Assembly: GCA_037142475.1 (NCBI GenBank)
Contig: JBAXAR010000071.1
Span: 1-10,030, forward strand
From: CAIUMH01 sp037142475
GTDB lineage: Bacteria > Actinomycetota > Acidimicrobiia > Acidimicrobiales > RAAP-2
Direction: 5' to 3'
Length of the DNA: 10,030 nucleotides
Both the position numbers and the translations under genes were made by a program. Shown here piece after piece: positions 1 through 6,406 of this stretch (positions are counted from its first letter, which is position 1; each line of letters opens with the position of its first letter). The notes beneath the pieces are model-generated. The model saw nothing but the letters and a program-made list of their open reading frames with translations, did no database searches and had not been told where the DNA came from.

Positions 1-560
1 CCCCGCCATGGTTCGCCCACCACGGTGCCGCGCAGCCACCAGGAACCGTGATTCTTCCTAATCCCCCGGCATTCTCGGCATTCGAAGATGCACTCGCTTG
101 GCAGGCGCTTGATGGCATGCGATGGTCGCAGCCCGGGATCGCAGGACCTCAGGCACTTCCCTTCCGGTCGGGACGGCAGGGGCCGGCCATCAAGATCCTC
201 CAGCAGCTCTCCTTCGGGGTGGCCGAGGTGATCGACGTGAGCGAGAGCACACTCACCGAAGTACGCGGAGCCGTGAGACGCTGGCACGTTTCGAAGGTCG
301 TGGTTCCCAGCGAGTTCGGAGCAAAGGCGTTTTCGACGGCTCCGGCCGCCGCCTTCTACACCGCGGCGCTTGGCCGCCTTCCGACGTTCAGCGACGGCGC
401 GTGGACATGGGACATCACGCCACAATCCTGGTCGGTCCCGCCACGTGCCATCACGAAAGAACAGTTCACGAAATGCGTGAGCAAGACCCGTCCTGGGGTT
501 CCGTTAACGACGCTTCCCCAGTGCATCATGAGACGATCAATTGAGTCGACTCTCCCCTGA
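1..560 (+). CDS. 3' end of a probable polytopic membrane protein (extracytoplasmic C-terminal domain)
   Basis: The reading frame is open from the left window edge (first full codon at 3) to TGA at 558-560, so only the last 185 or so residues are visible. A GTG at 48 is an internal valine rather than a convincing start, because the coding-like sequence continues upstream of it (Pro-Pro-Trp-Phe-Ala-His-His and then Pro-Pro-Gly-Thr-Val-Ile-Leu-Pro). A Pro-Pro-Gly-Thr-Val-Leu-Pro strand followed by Trp-Gln-Ala-x-Asp-Gly-Met-Arg-Trp resembles, from memory, the soluble tail that follows the membrane part of actinobacterial GT-C-like and other large membrane glycosylation proteins. The visible part has no transmembrane helix. 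Two cysteines sit near the end. It converges with the membrane protein gene on the opposite strand after a 70-bp gap. Coding status is fairly secure from codon use; the family call is an inference from a weak motif and from the neighbourhood. Confidence 0.6.
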   Translation, partial: PPWFAHHGAAQPPGTVILPNPPAFSAFEDALAWQALDGMRWSQPGIAGPQALPFRSGRQGPAIKILQQLSFGVAEVIDVSESTLTEVRGAVRRWHVSKVVVPSEFGAKAFSTAPAAAFYTAALGRLPTFSDGAWTWDITPQSWSVPPRAITKEQFTKCVSKTRPGVPLTTLPQCIMRRSIESTLP

Positions 561-630
561 GGGTTGGTCACCGCTCCGGGCGCATCGCCGACGACGTTGC
601 CAGCGAGGTCCCCCGTGTCGTCGAGCGGGC

Positions 631-1830
631 CTATGCGAGTTTGGTGTTGAAGAAGTACTTCGACAACAAGAGCGCCAACAGGGCGGTCGCCATGAGAATC
701 GCAATCAACACATTTCTTGGAACACGTCGGAGTGCCAGAACACTCGGTGCCGCCAGAACGATGCCTCGCGTCCAGTTCGATGGGTGCGGACCAGTGATGG
801 CGAGTCCGAGGAACACAGAAATGCCAATGACTGCGGGATAGAGATCCAGGGGCGATCGCCCGTGTCGACGCCACGCAGCCACTCCAACGATGAAGGCTGC
901 GCCGACGAGGACTATTTCGAGCAGAACCTGAGCGGCGATGATCTGGCCCCCTCGATGGCCAACCATCATCTGCTGGACGGTGTTTCGGTCAACGATGGCA
1001 TGGAAAATCTGTGATCCGGGAAGGCCTCCGAAATTCTTGTCGTTCTCGCCTTGGATCAGCAGGTAGGCATTCCAGTGTCCGTAGGCGAGTTGGTCGTTGA
1101 GTGCGAGCACCCCAAGGCCGGCTAGGCCACCGATGCCACACAACGCATGCTTGATGAACTCGATTCGCCCCGTGTTGCGGACGTGGATCAGCATCGCGAT
1201 GACAAGGCCAACAACGGCGAACGCAGCCGAGGGATAACTGAGTACCGCCACGAACATCGCGAGTGATGCGAGAACAAATCTCCTTCGAATCACGCACAGC
1301 ATGGCCGCGACAATCCCGAAGAGCGCCATCGACATCGGGAAGAGGGCGAAGCTGTAGATCGCCCCAGGGAACAGCGCCAGCAAGACGAGCACGGCGATCG
1401 AGCGAGATGGCGAAAGGGTCCGCGTCCATCCAAACCATGCCGCTGCGAGGACCCCCAGGATGCAGGACCATGCGACGGCAAGGGCGGCCCAGTCGGAGGG
1501 TACGCCGATGAGCGAGAGGACATGAATGGCAAAGGGATAGCCCGGAAGCCACACAGCGGTCCCGCACCACGCCGTCGTCGGCAGGTTTTCCGGGATGTTC
1601 GGAATCAGGAACGCTCCACAGTGACCGAAGGACCGGGCGCCAGTGCTGATCCCGAGATAGTTCGACGTGTCCCATCCAGCCCAGTTGCCTGGTTTGAGCG
1701 CCAATCGATCGAAGGGCGCTCGAAACGAGATAACAAGGAACGCCACAATCCACGCGAGTGGAATCTCGAAAAGCCGCATGGCCTGACTGGCCTGGCGAGG
1801 GACTTTCAACTCTTTGGTTTCAACGTCCAT
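631..1830 (-). CDS. Polytopic membrane protein, GT-C / PIG-V-like glycosyltransferase candidate
   Basis: This 399-residue protein has about nine or ten hydrophobic segments and a short hydrophilic N-terminus (residues 1-20). After the first membrane helix (about 22-38) comes Trp53-Asp54-Thr-Ser-Asn-Tyr. It resembles the Trp-Asp-x-x-x-Tyr motif in the first outside loop of PIG-V-type GT-C mannosyltransferases, where an Asp is thought to act in catalysis. A Leu-Pro-Gly-Tyr-Pro segment follows, comparable to the family's Phe-Pro-Leu-Tyr-Pro. The likely role is transfer of a sugar from a polyprenyl-phosphate donor to an envelope glycan, which is inference. The start is well determined: an in-frame stop lies five codons upstream of ATG 1830 with no other start codon between, and an AGGA motif sits 10 bases ahead. 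It diverges from the acyltransferase gene at 1917, so the two may share control. It ends facing the gene at 1-560. It could also be a non-enzymatic membrane protein. Confidence 0.7.
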   Translation of the reverse strand: MDVETKELKVPRQASQAMRLFEIPLAWIVAFLVISFRAPFDRLALKPGNWAGWDTSNYLGISTGARSFGHCGAFLIPNIPENLPTTAWCGTAVWLPGYPFAIHVLSLIGVPSDWAALAVAWSCILGVLAAAWFGWTRTLSPSRSIAVLVLLALFPGAIYSFALFPMSMALFGIVAAMLCVIRRRFVLASLAMFVAVLSYPSAAFAVVGLVIAMLIHVRNTGRIEFIKHALCGIGGLAGLGVLALNDQLAYGHWNAYLLIQGENDKNFGGLPGSQIFHAIVDRNTVQQMMVGHRGGQIIAAQVLLEIVLVGAAFIVGVAAWRRHGRSPLDLYPAVIGISVFLGLAITGPHPSNWTRGIVLAAPSVLALRRVPRNVLIAILMATALLALLLSKYFFNTKLA

Positions 1831-1885
1831 AGTGAGGTCATCCTGTCATCCCAGGCGGGCCACGTCAGCACCTCGCCACCACTTG

Positions 1886-1895
1886 TGTGATCACA
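1886..1895. promoter_or_regulatory. 10-bp palindrome in the divergent promoter region (operator candidate)
   Basis: TGTGATCACA is a perfect inverted repeat in the 86-bp gap between the divergent membrane protein (start 1830) and acyltransferase (start 1917) genes. Its half-sites are those of CRP/GlxR-type operators (TGTGA and TCACA), but the usual 6-bp spacer is missing, so a CRP-family protein should not bind it in the usual way. The position, just upstream of a -10-like hexamer at 1902, suits a repressor site. A 10-bp palindrome can arise by chance. Confidence 0.3.
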
Positions 1896-1901
1896 AAGTC
1901 C

Positions 1902-1907
1902 TAATGT
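1902..1907 (+). promoter_or_regulatory. Possible -10 element (TAATGT) of the first acyltransferase gene
   Basis: TAATGT matches the TAnnnT pattern of actinobacterial -10 elements and lies 9 bases before the ATG at 1917. No good -35 hexamer is seen at the usual distance. If used, transcription would begin within a few bases of the start codon, giving a leaderless or nearly leaderless mRNA, which is common in actinobacteria. An AAGG at 1908-1911, 5 bases before the ATG, would instead serve as a ribosome-binding site on a transcript that starts further upstream. Confidence 0.25.
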
Positions 1908-1916
1908 AAGGCACCT

Positions 1917-4064
1917 ATGGATGACCAGGTCGAGCAAGCTTCCGAACTGGTCATCCGAGGCCGTCACCTCTCAGGCCTCGATGGGCTCCGGGCACTGGCT
2001 GTCATGGGTGTCGTGGCCTATCACCTCGGCCTCTCAGAGGTCTCGGGCGGCTTCTTGGGGGTGGATCTGTTCTTCGTCCTGTCGGGCTTCTTGATCACGT
2101 CACTCCTGGTCGAAGAGAAGATCACGACCTCAACGATCGCCCTCGGGGCTTTCTGGGGTCGACGAGCTCGACGGCTCCTGCCGGCGCTGTTCGCCATGTT
2201 GATCGTGGTGATCGCCTACGTGGCAATCGTGGGCCGGTTCTCACTGTTGAGTGGATCGAACGTCGATTTGTCGACCTTGCAGGCCGACGCCGTCTCCACC
2301 GTGTTCTACGTGGCGAACTGGCACCTCATCGCTGCTCATCAGAGCTATTTCGCCCTGTTCTCGCTCCCCTCACCGATCCAGCACACCTGGAGTCTGGCGA
2401 TCGAGGAGCAGTTCTACATCGTCTTTCCCTTCCTGGTCGTCGCTTTGTTGGCGTGGCGCCGACGAGGCCAGCGAGTCGCAGCCGTGGTGCTGCTCGGAGC
2501 CATGGCCTTGGCTTCGGCGGCAGAGATGGCATTGCTGTTCCGTCACGGAGCCGACCCCTCTCGCATCTATTACGGGACCGACACGAGGGCCTTTGATCTT
2601 CTGATCGGCGCCACACTCGGCTTCGCCACCGCCGGTCGAGGGATCCGTTCGGCGCGACTGGGCCGACTCCTTGAAATCGCCTCCTGGCCCGCCGCAATCC
2701 TTCTGGCTCTGTTGTGGTCCATCGCTGGCACCACCAATGCAATGCCCCGAGAGTTCATGTATCGAGGCGGGTTCTTGCTGTGTGCTCTGCTCGCCGCCGT
2801 CCTGATCGCCACCGCCGCGCTTCGACCACGTTCCTCGATCGCCCGGGTGCTCTCGATCAAGCCACTCGTTGCCGTCGGCATCGTCAGCTACGGCGTCTAC
2901 CTCTGGCACTGGCCCGTGATCGTCCTGATCAACCAGCAGTCCACCGGCCTGTCCACGGTCCCGCTCGACCTTGTGCGCATCGGTCTCATCGCCGCCCTGA
3001 CCATCGTGAGCTATTTCGCCCTGGAGCGACCAATCCGTCGCCATCGATTCACCCGACCACAGGCTGATGCAACGATCTCCGCAGCGTTCATCGTGACCTT
3101 GGTGGTGATCTTCATCGGGACCAGCACCTTGGTCGCCACTCCCCCAACAGACCACGTCGCCACCTACCCGGTGACTGGCGTCGGGCCGAACCACCGCATC
3201 CCGGGATCCGGGGGCTTCGATGGTCAGGCGCCAATTGCTCTGGGACGCACGCCAAGCGCAGAGCGACCGCTGAGGGTCCTGTTCGTGGGCGATTCACTGG
3301 TCACGTACAGCATCACTGGCATCGAAGCTGCTCTTGCCTCGACGGGTCAGATCGTCAGTGACTCGATGGCATGGGCGAATTGGGGCGTTGGCATCAAGGA
3401 AGTGCACGCCATTGATGAGTTGCGGTGGAAATTGCAGACATGGCATCCGGACATCGTGGTGGGGAGTTGGGGCTGGGACAACCTCGAGGCGGCGACGCAC
3501 CCTGAGGGGTATCGCGCCAAGCTCAAGGCATTCATCACTGCTGCCACCTCGGGACCCGACGCCGCCAAGGGAGTCCTCCTGCTGGCGATGCCGACGATCT
3601 CTCCGATCCTTCCTGCAGATGGCCCCGAAGCCTTCGTTATCAAAAACCTTGGTACCCCCTCAAACAAGCAGGCGTGGGAAAAAACGGTGCAATCACTCCT
3701 GCCTAACTTCCCAGGAATGCTGATGTTCGCTCCAGTTGGCGAATCAGTTCTCCTACCCGATGGGGCCTATTCGACCTGGATGCCACCCGGCAATCAGCCG
3801 CGAGCGCCCCATCAGAAATGGGTCAGAATCCGGCGTACCGATGGCGTCCACCTCTGCCAAAACGGGACGATTCGCTATGCCACGGCATTGCTGGCAGATC
3901 TGCAACAGCTCTTCGGGGTGGGGCCAGCCCGGGGGCCATGGTGGAAGGCATCGTGGATCGACGATCCGGGCTACAACATCACCATCACGAATCAGAACTG
4001 TCCTGACGATCACCCACCGACTGATGCTCGGCCGCCATACAACCAAGTTGCGCAGCAGAACTGA
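1917..4064 (+). CDS. OafA/YrhL-like acyltransferase with C-terminal SGNH domain, copy A
   Basis: This 715-residue protein is predicted to O-acylate a cell-surface glycan. In the family, the membrane acyltransferase-3 domain passes an acyl group across the membrane and the extracytoplasmic SGNH domain completes transfer to the sugar. Residues 18-395 or so form the membrane domain, with about 10-11 helices. Family signatures seen are Leu-Asp-Gly-Leu-Arg-Ala-Leu-Ala followed by Tyr-His36, Phe-Phe-Val-Leu-Ser-Gly-Phe-Leu, His156-x-Trp-Ser-Leu-x-Ile-Glu-Glu-Gln-Phe-Tyr167, Tyr-Leu-Trp-His-Trp-Pro and Glu-Arg-Pro-Ile-Arg. A linker leads to the SGNH domain with Gly-Asp459-Ser460, a Trp-Gly-Trp-Asp-Asn segment and Asp642-Gly-Val-His644, so a complete Ser/Asp/His set is present. 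The start is fixed by an in-frame TAA at 1902-1904 with no other start codon before ATG 1917. Codons 6-454 are identical in DNA to the next gene. The middle of the SGNH part is different and locally more A-rich (about 3630-3690). Confidence 0.93.
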   Translation: MDDQVEQASELVIRGRHLSGLDGLRALAVMGVVAYHLGLSEVSGGFLGVDLFFVLSGFLITSLLVEEKITTSTIALGAFWGRRARRLLPALFAMLIVVIAYVAIVGRFSLLSGSNVDLSTLQADAVSTVFYVANWHLIAAHQSYFALFSLPSPIQHTWSLAIEEQFYIVFPFLVVALLAWRRRGQRVAAVVLLGAMALASAAEMALLFRHGADPSRIYYGTDTRAFDLLIGATLGFATAGRGIRSARLGRLLEIASWPAAILLALLWSIAGTTNAMPREFMYRGGFLLCALLAAVLIATAALRPRSSIARVLSIKPLVAVGIVSYGVYLWHWPVIVLINQQSTGLSTVPLDLVRIGLIAALTIVSYFALERPIRRHRFTRPQADATISAAFIVTLVVIFIGTSTLVATPPTDHVATYPVTGVGPNHRIPGSGGFDGQAPIALGRTPSAERPLRVLFVGDSLVTYSITGIEAALASTGQIVSDSMAWANWGVGIKEVHAIDELRWKLQTWHPDIVVGSWGWDNLEAATHPEGYRAKLKAFITAATSGPDAAKGVLLLAMPTISPILPADGPEAFVIKNLGTPSNKQAWEKTVQSLLPNFPGMLMFAPVGESVLLPDGAYSTWMPPGNQPRAPHQKWVRIRRTDGVHLCQNGTIRYATALLADLQQLFGVGPARGPWWKASWIDDPGYNITITNQNCPDDHPPTDARPPYNQVAQQN
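1931..3277 (+). repeat. 1347-bp perfect direct repeat, first copy
   Basis: Read base by base against 4124-5470, I find no mismatch over 1347 bp at a constant offset of 2193 bp. It covers codons 6-454 of the first acyltransferase: the whole membrane domain and the linker. It begins 14 bp inside the gene and ends 10 bp before the Gly codon of the SGNH Gly-Asp-Ser motif. No insertion-sequence ends, target-site duplications or recombinase genes accompany it. Confidence 0.95.
3837..3944 (+). repeat. Diverged 3' homology block, first copy
   Basis: This 108-bp block starts at the Thr-Asp-Gly-Val-His segment of the SGNH domain and matches 6024-6131. I count 97 identical bases; 10 of the 11 differences are synonymous. 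The protein segment is therefore nearly invariant while the DNA has had time to diverge, unlike the perfect 1347-bp repeat in the same genes. Confidence 0.85.
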
Positions 4065-4071
4065 GGTGGCA

Positions 4072-4110
4072 ATGAAGCCCGAGACTCCCTGCATTAGCGT
4101 CGCGGCCTGA
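4072..4110 (+). CDS. Possible 12-codon leader ORF coupled to acyltransferase copy B
   Basis: An ATG at 4072 opens a 12-residue ORF (MKPETPCISVAA) that ends with TGA at 4108-4110. That stop shares one base with the ATG of the next gene (TGATG), a classic arrangement for re-initiation. GAGG at 4063-4066 overlaps the stop codon of the preceding gene and lies 5 bases before this ATG, a good ribosome-binding spacing. The larger gene at 4110 has no recognisable ribosome-binding site of its own. This suggests that ribosomes enter here and re-start on copy B. No run of regulatory codons points to attenuation. An ORF this short can be accidental. Confidence 0.35.
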   Translation: MKPETPCISVAA

Positions 4111-6248
4111 TGGGCATGGACACCGAGCAAGCTTCCGAACTGGTCATCCGAGGCCGTCACCTCTCAGGCCTCGATGGGCTCCGGGCACTGGCTGTCATGG
4201 GTGTCGTGGCCTATCACCTCGGCCTCTCAGAGGTCTCGGGCGGCTTCTTGGGGGTGGATCTGTTCTTCGTCCTGTCGGGCTTCTTGATCACGTCACTCCT
4301 GGTCGAAGAGAAGATCACGACCTCAACGATCGCCCTCGGGGCTTTCTGGGGTCGACGAGCTCGACGGCTCCTGCCGGCGCTGTTCGCCATGTTGATCGTG
4401 GTGATCGCCTACGTGGCAATCGTGGGCCGGTTCTCACTGTTGAGTGGATCGAACGTCGATTTGTCGACCTTGCAGGCCGACGCCGTCTCCACCGTGTTCT
4501 ACGTGGCGAACTGGCACCTCATCGCTGCTCATCAGAGCTATTTCGCCCTGTTCTCGCTCCCCTCACCGATCCAGCACACCTGGAGTCTGGCGATCGAGGA
4601 GCAGTTCTACATCGTCTTTCCCTTCCTGGTCGTCGCTTTGTTGGCGTGGCGCCGACGAGGCCAGCGAGTCGCAGCCGTGGTGCTGCTCGGAGCCATGGCC
4701 TTGGCTTCGGCGGCAGAGATGGCATTGCTGTTCCGTCACGGAGCCGACCCCTCTCGCATCTATTACGGGACCGACACGAGGGCCTTTGATCTTCTGATCG
4801 GCGCCACACTCGGCTTCGCCACCGCCGGTCGAGGGATCCGTTCGGCGCGACTGGGCCGACTCCTTGAAATCGCCTCCTGGCCCGCCGCAATCCTTCTGGC
4901 TCTGTTGTGGTCCATCGCTGGCACCACCAATGCAATGCCCCGAGAGTTCATGTATCGAGGCGGGTTCTTGCTGTGTGCTCTGCTCGCCGCCGTCCTGATC
5001 GCCACCGCCGCGCTTCGACCACGTTCCTCGATCGCCCGGGTGCTCTCGATCAAGCCACTCGTTGCCGTCGGCATCGTCAGCTACGGCGTCTACCTCTGGC
5101 ACTGGCCCGTGATCGTCCTGATCAACCAGCAGTCCACCGGCCTGTCCACGGTCCCGCTCGACCTTGTGCGCATCGGTCTCATCGCCGCCCTGACCATCGT
5201 GAGCTATTTCGCCCTGGAGCGACCAATCCGTCGCCATCGATTCACCCGACCACAGGCTGATGCAACGATCTCCGCAGCGTTCATCGTGACCTTGGTGGTG
5301 ATCTTCATCGGGACCAGCACCTTGGTCGCCACTCCCCCAACAGACCACGTCGCCACCTACCCGGTGACTGGCGTCGGGCCGAACCACCGCATCCCGGGAT
5401 CCGGGGGCTTCGATGGTCAGGCGCCAATTGCTCTGGGACGCACGCCAAGCGCAGAGCGACCGCTGAGGGTGACCTTCGTCGGGGATTCGCTTATGGCCGA
5501 GTCACAAGGCGGCATCGCCGCTGCGTTCGACGCCACGGGGATGATCATCAGTACCTCCATGGCTGCTCCCGGCTGGGGACTCACCAGAGCGAGCGTCCAC
5601 CCGATTCAATCGCTCTCCCAATCAAAGGGGCTCTCTCGCCCAGATGTCGTGATCGCCACCTGGGGTTGGGACAACCATGAGGCGGCGACGCACCCACAGG
5701 CGTATCAGCGCCTCCTCCACCGAGCGGTCAAGACGCTCATCACGGGCCGTGATGCCGCACAAGGGGTCATGCTTCTCACCTACCCCACCATCGGGCCGAT
5801 GCCGTATTACTACCCGCAAAACATCCGCCAGAACGCTGGCTCGACCAAGAATGCGTTGGCCTGGGATCAGGCGGCGATTGCCGTTGCACGATCATTCCCC
5901 GGCCGCGTCATGGTCCTCCCCATCTCAGATTCTGTGCTTCTCCCGGAGCGGACCTACACAACGTGGCTTCCTCCAGGGAACCACCATGAAGCCCCCTACC
6001 GATCGTGGGTTCGCGTTCGAAAGACCGATGGCGTGCACCTCTGTCAGAACGGGACCATCCGCTATGCCACAGCCTTGCTGGCAGATCTTCAACAACTCTT
6101 CGGGGTGGGGCCCGCCCGGGGGTCATGGTGGGACGGGGAATGGACCGATGACCCGGGCTACAACCACGCCTCACTGTCGTCCACCTGCCCCGTTGACCAC
6201 CCACCTCAGCGAAGCTCTGTTACCGCCCCCGCCCTTCCCAGTAACTGA
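4110..6248 (+). CDS. OafA/YrhL-like acyltransferase with a divergent SGNH domain, copy B
   Basis: This 712-residue paralogue lies 45 bp downstream of copy A, on the same strand and probably in the same transcript. Its residues 6-454 are identical to copy A, so it has the same membrane acyltransferase domain, with His36 and His156-x-Trp-Ser-Leu. The SGNH domain carries Gly-Asp459-Ser460, Trp-Gly-Trp-Asp-Asn and Asp640-Gly-Val-His642, so its catalytic set looks complete. Between about residues 460 and 635 only roughly half the residues match copy A by eye, with changes clustered in the loops that would line a substrate pocket. After Asp-Gly-Val-His the two copies become nearly identical again for 35 residues. 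The inferred meaning is one acyl-transfer engine with two acceptor or acyl specificities. The start could also be the ATG at 4116 (Met-Asp-Thr-Glu), which looks more like copy A's N-terminus; neither start has a clear ribosome-binding site, and translation may be coupled to the short ORF ending at 4110. Confidence 0.92.
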   Translation: MGMDTEQASELVIRGRHLSGLDGLRALAVMGVVAYHLGLSEVSGGFLGVDLFFVLSGFLITSLLVEEKITTSTIALGAFWGRRARRLLPALFAMLIVVIAYVAIVGRFSLLSGSNVDLSTLQADAVSTVFYVANWHLIAAHQSYFALFSLPSPIQHTWSLAIEEQFYIVFPFLVVALLAWRRRGQRVAAVVLLGAMALASAAEMALLFRHGADPSRIYYGTDTRAFDLLIGATLGFATAGRGIRSARLGRLLEIASWPAAILLALLWSIAGTTNAMPREFMYRGGFLLCALLAAVLIATAALRPRSSIARVLSIKPLVAVGIVSYGVYLWHWPVIVLINQQSTGLSTVPLDLVRIGLIAALTIVSYFALERPIRRHRFTRPQADATISAAFIVTLVVIFIGTSTLVATPPTDHVATYPVTGVGPNHRIPGSGGFDGQAPIALGRTPSAERPLRVTFVGDSLMAESQGGIAAAFDATGMIISTSMAAPGWGLTRASVHPIQSLSQSKGLSRPDVVIATWGWDNHEAATHPQAYQRLLHRAVKTLITGRDAAQGVMLLTYPTIGPMPYYYPQNIRQNAGSTKNALAWDQAAIAVARSFPGRVMVLPISDSVLLPERTYTTWLPPGNHHEAPYRSWVRVRKTDGVHLCQNGTIRYATALLADLQQLFGVGPARGSWWDGEWTDDPGYNHASLSSTCPVDHPPQRSSVTAPALPSN
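4124..5470 (+). repeat. 1347-bp perfect direct repeat, second copy
   Basis: Identical by eye to 1931-3277 and in the same orientation, in frame within the second acyltransferase gene (codons 6-454). The unit spacing is 2193 bp. Just outside both ends the sequences differ at once: GATGACCAGGT versus GGCATGGACAC upstream, and CCTGTTCGTG versus GACCTTCGTC downstream. Confidence 0.95.
6024..6131 (+). repeat. Diverged 3' homology block, second copy
   Basis: Matches 3837-3944 at 97 of 108 bases, almost all differences being third-position changes. The offset is 2187 bp, because the intervening SGNH segment is two codons shorter in copy B. Together with the perfect 5' repeat it brackets the variable SGNH segment. 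Confidence 0.85.
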
Positions 6249-6406
6249 CACACCTTTGCAAGAATGCGGGAGCCAACTCGGACGCTCGCAGAGCGGCGGT
6301 AGAGTTGAACCTTCAAAGACACTGTCGAATCCCTCGCTCTCGCCACACATCAGTCCACGCGAGAACCCGACCGAGACATCCATCACGACTCCCAAGGAGG
6401 CCGACC
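6249..6406 (+). promoter_or_regulatory. Intergenic region upstream of fumC with a strong Shine-Dalgarno
   Basis: This 158-bp gap separates the acyltransferase pair from fumC. AAGGAGG at 6394-6400 sits 6 bases before ATG 6407 and decides the fumC start. CGCTC-GCA-GAGCG at 6283-6295 can form a small hairpin but has no T-run after it. TAGAGT at 6300-6305 fits a TAnnnT -10 pattern, though no -35 hexamer is evident at the proper distance. A fumC promoter is expected here; its exact place is not settled by the sequence. Confidence 0.4.

Noticed and set aside
589..623. Inverted repeat CGACGAC / GTCGTCG between the convergent genes at 560 and 631
   Set aside because: Seven pairs around a 21-base loop without a T-run is weak for a terminator in GC-rich DNA, and it cannot be told from chance.
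541..1014. A 157-codon plus-strand open frame after the first gene
   Set aside because: Its composition is Arg/Ser/Asn-rich and it is antisense to the membrane protein gene for most of its length; no motif is seen.
989..1753. A 254-codon open frame on the minus strand inside the membrane protein gene
   Set aside because: It is a frame-shifted shadow of the gene at 631-1830, rich in Arg, Pro and Gly, as is typical of wrong frames in high-GC DNA.
1886..1895. CRP/GlxR binding site
   Set aside because: The half-sites match but are directly joined, without the 6-bp spacer that the CRP family needs; kept only as an unnamed palindrome.
2370..3194. A 274-codon open frame antisense to the acyltransferase, repeated at 4563-5387
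   Set aside because: It lies opposite a well-supported membrane protein gene, has no recognisable family or membrane pattern, and appears twice only because the underlying DNA is a perfect repeat.
1931..5470. Composite transposon or insertion sequence as the cause of the direct repeat
   Set aside because: The repeat units contain only acyltransferase coding sequence; there is no transposase, terminal inverted repeat or target-site duplication.
6305..6406. Upstream extension of the fumC frame by 34 codons
   Set aside because: The extension is Arg/His/Pro-rich without any family similarity, and a strong AAGGAGG precedes the later ATG at 6407.
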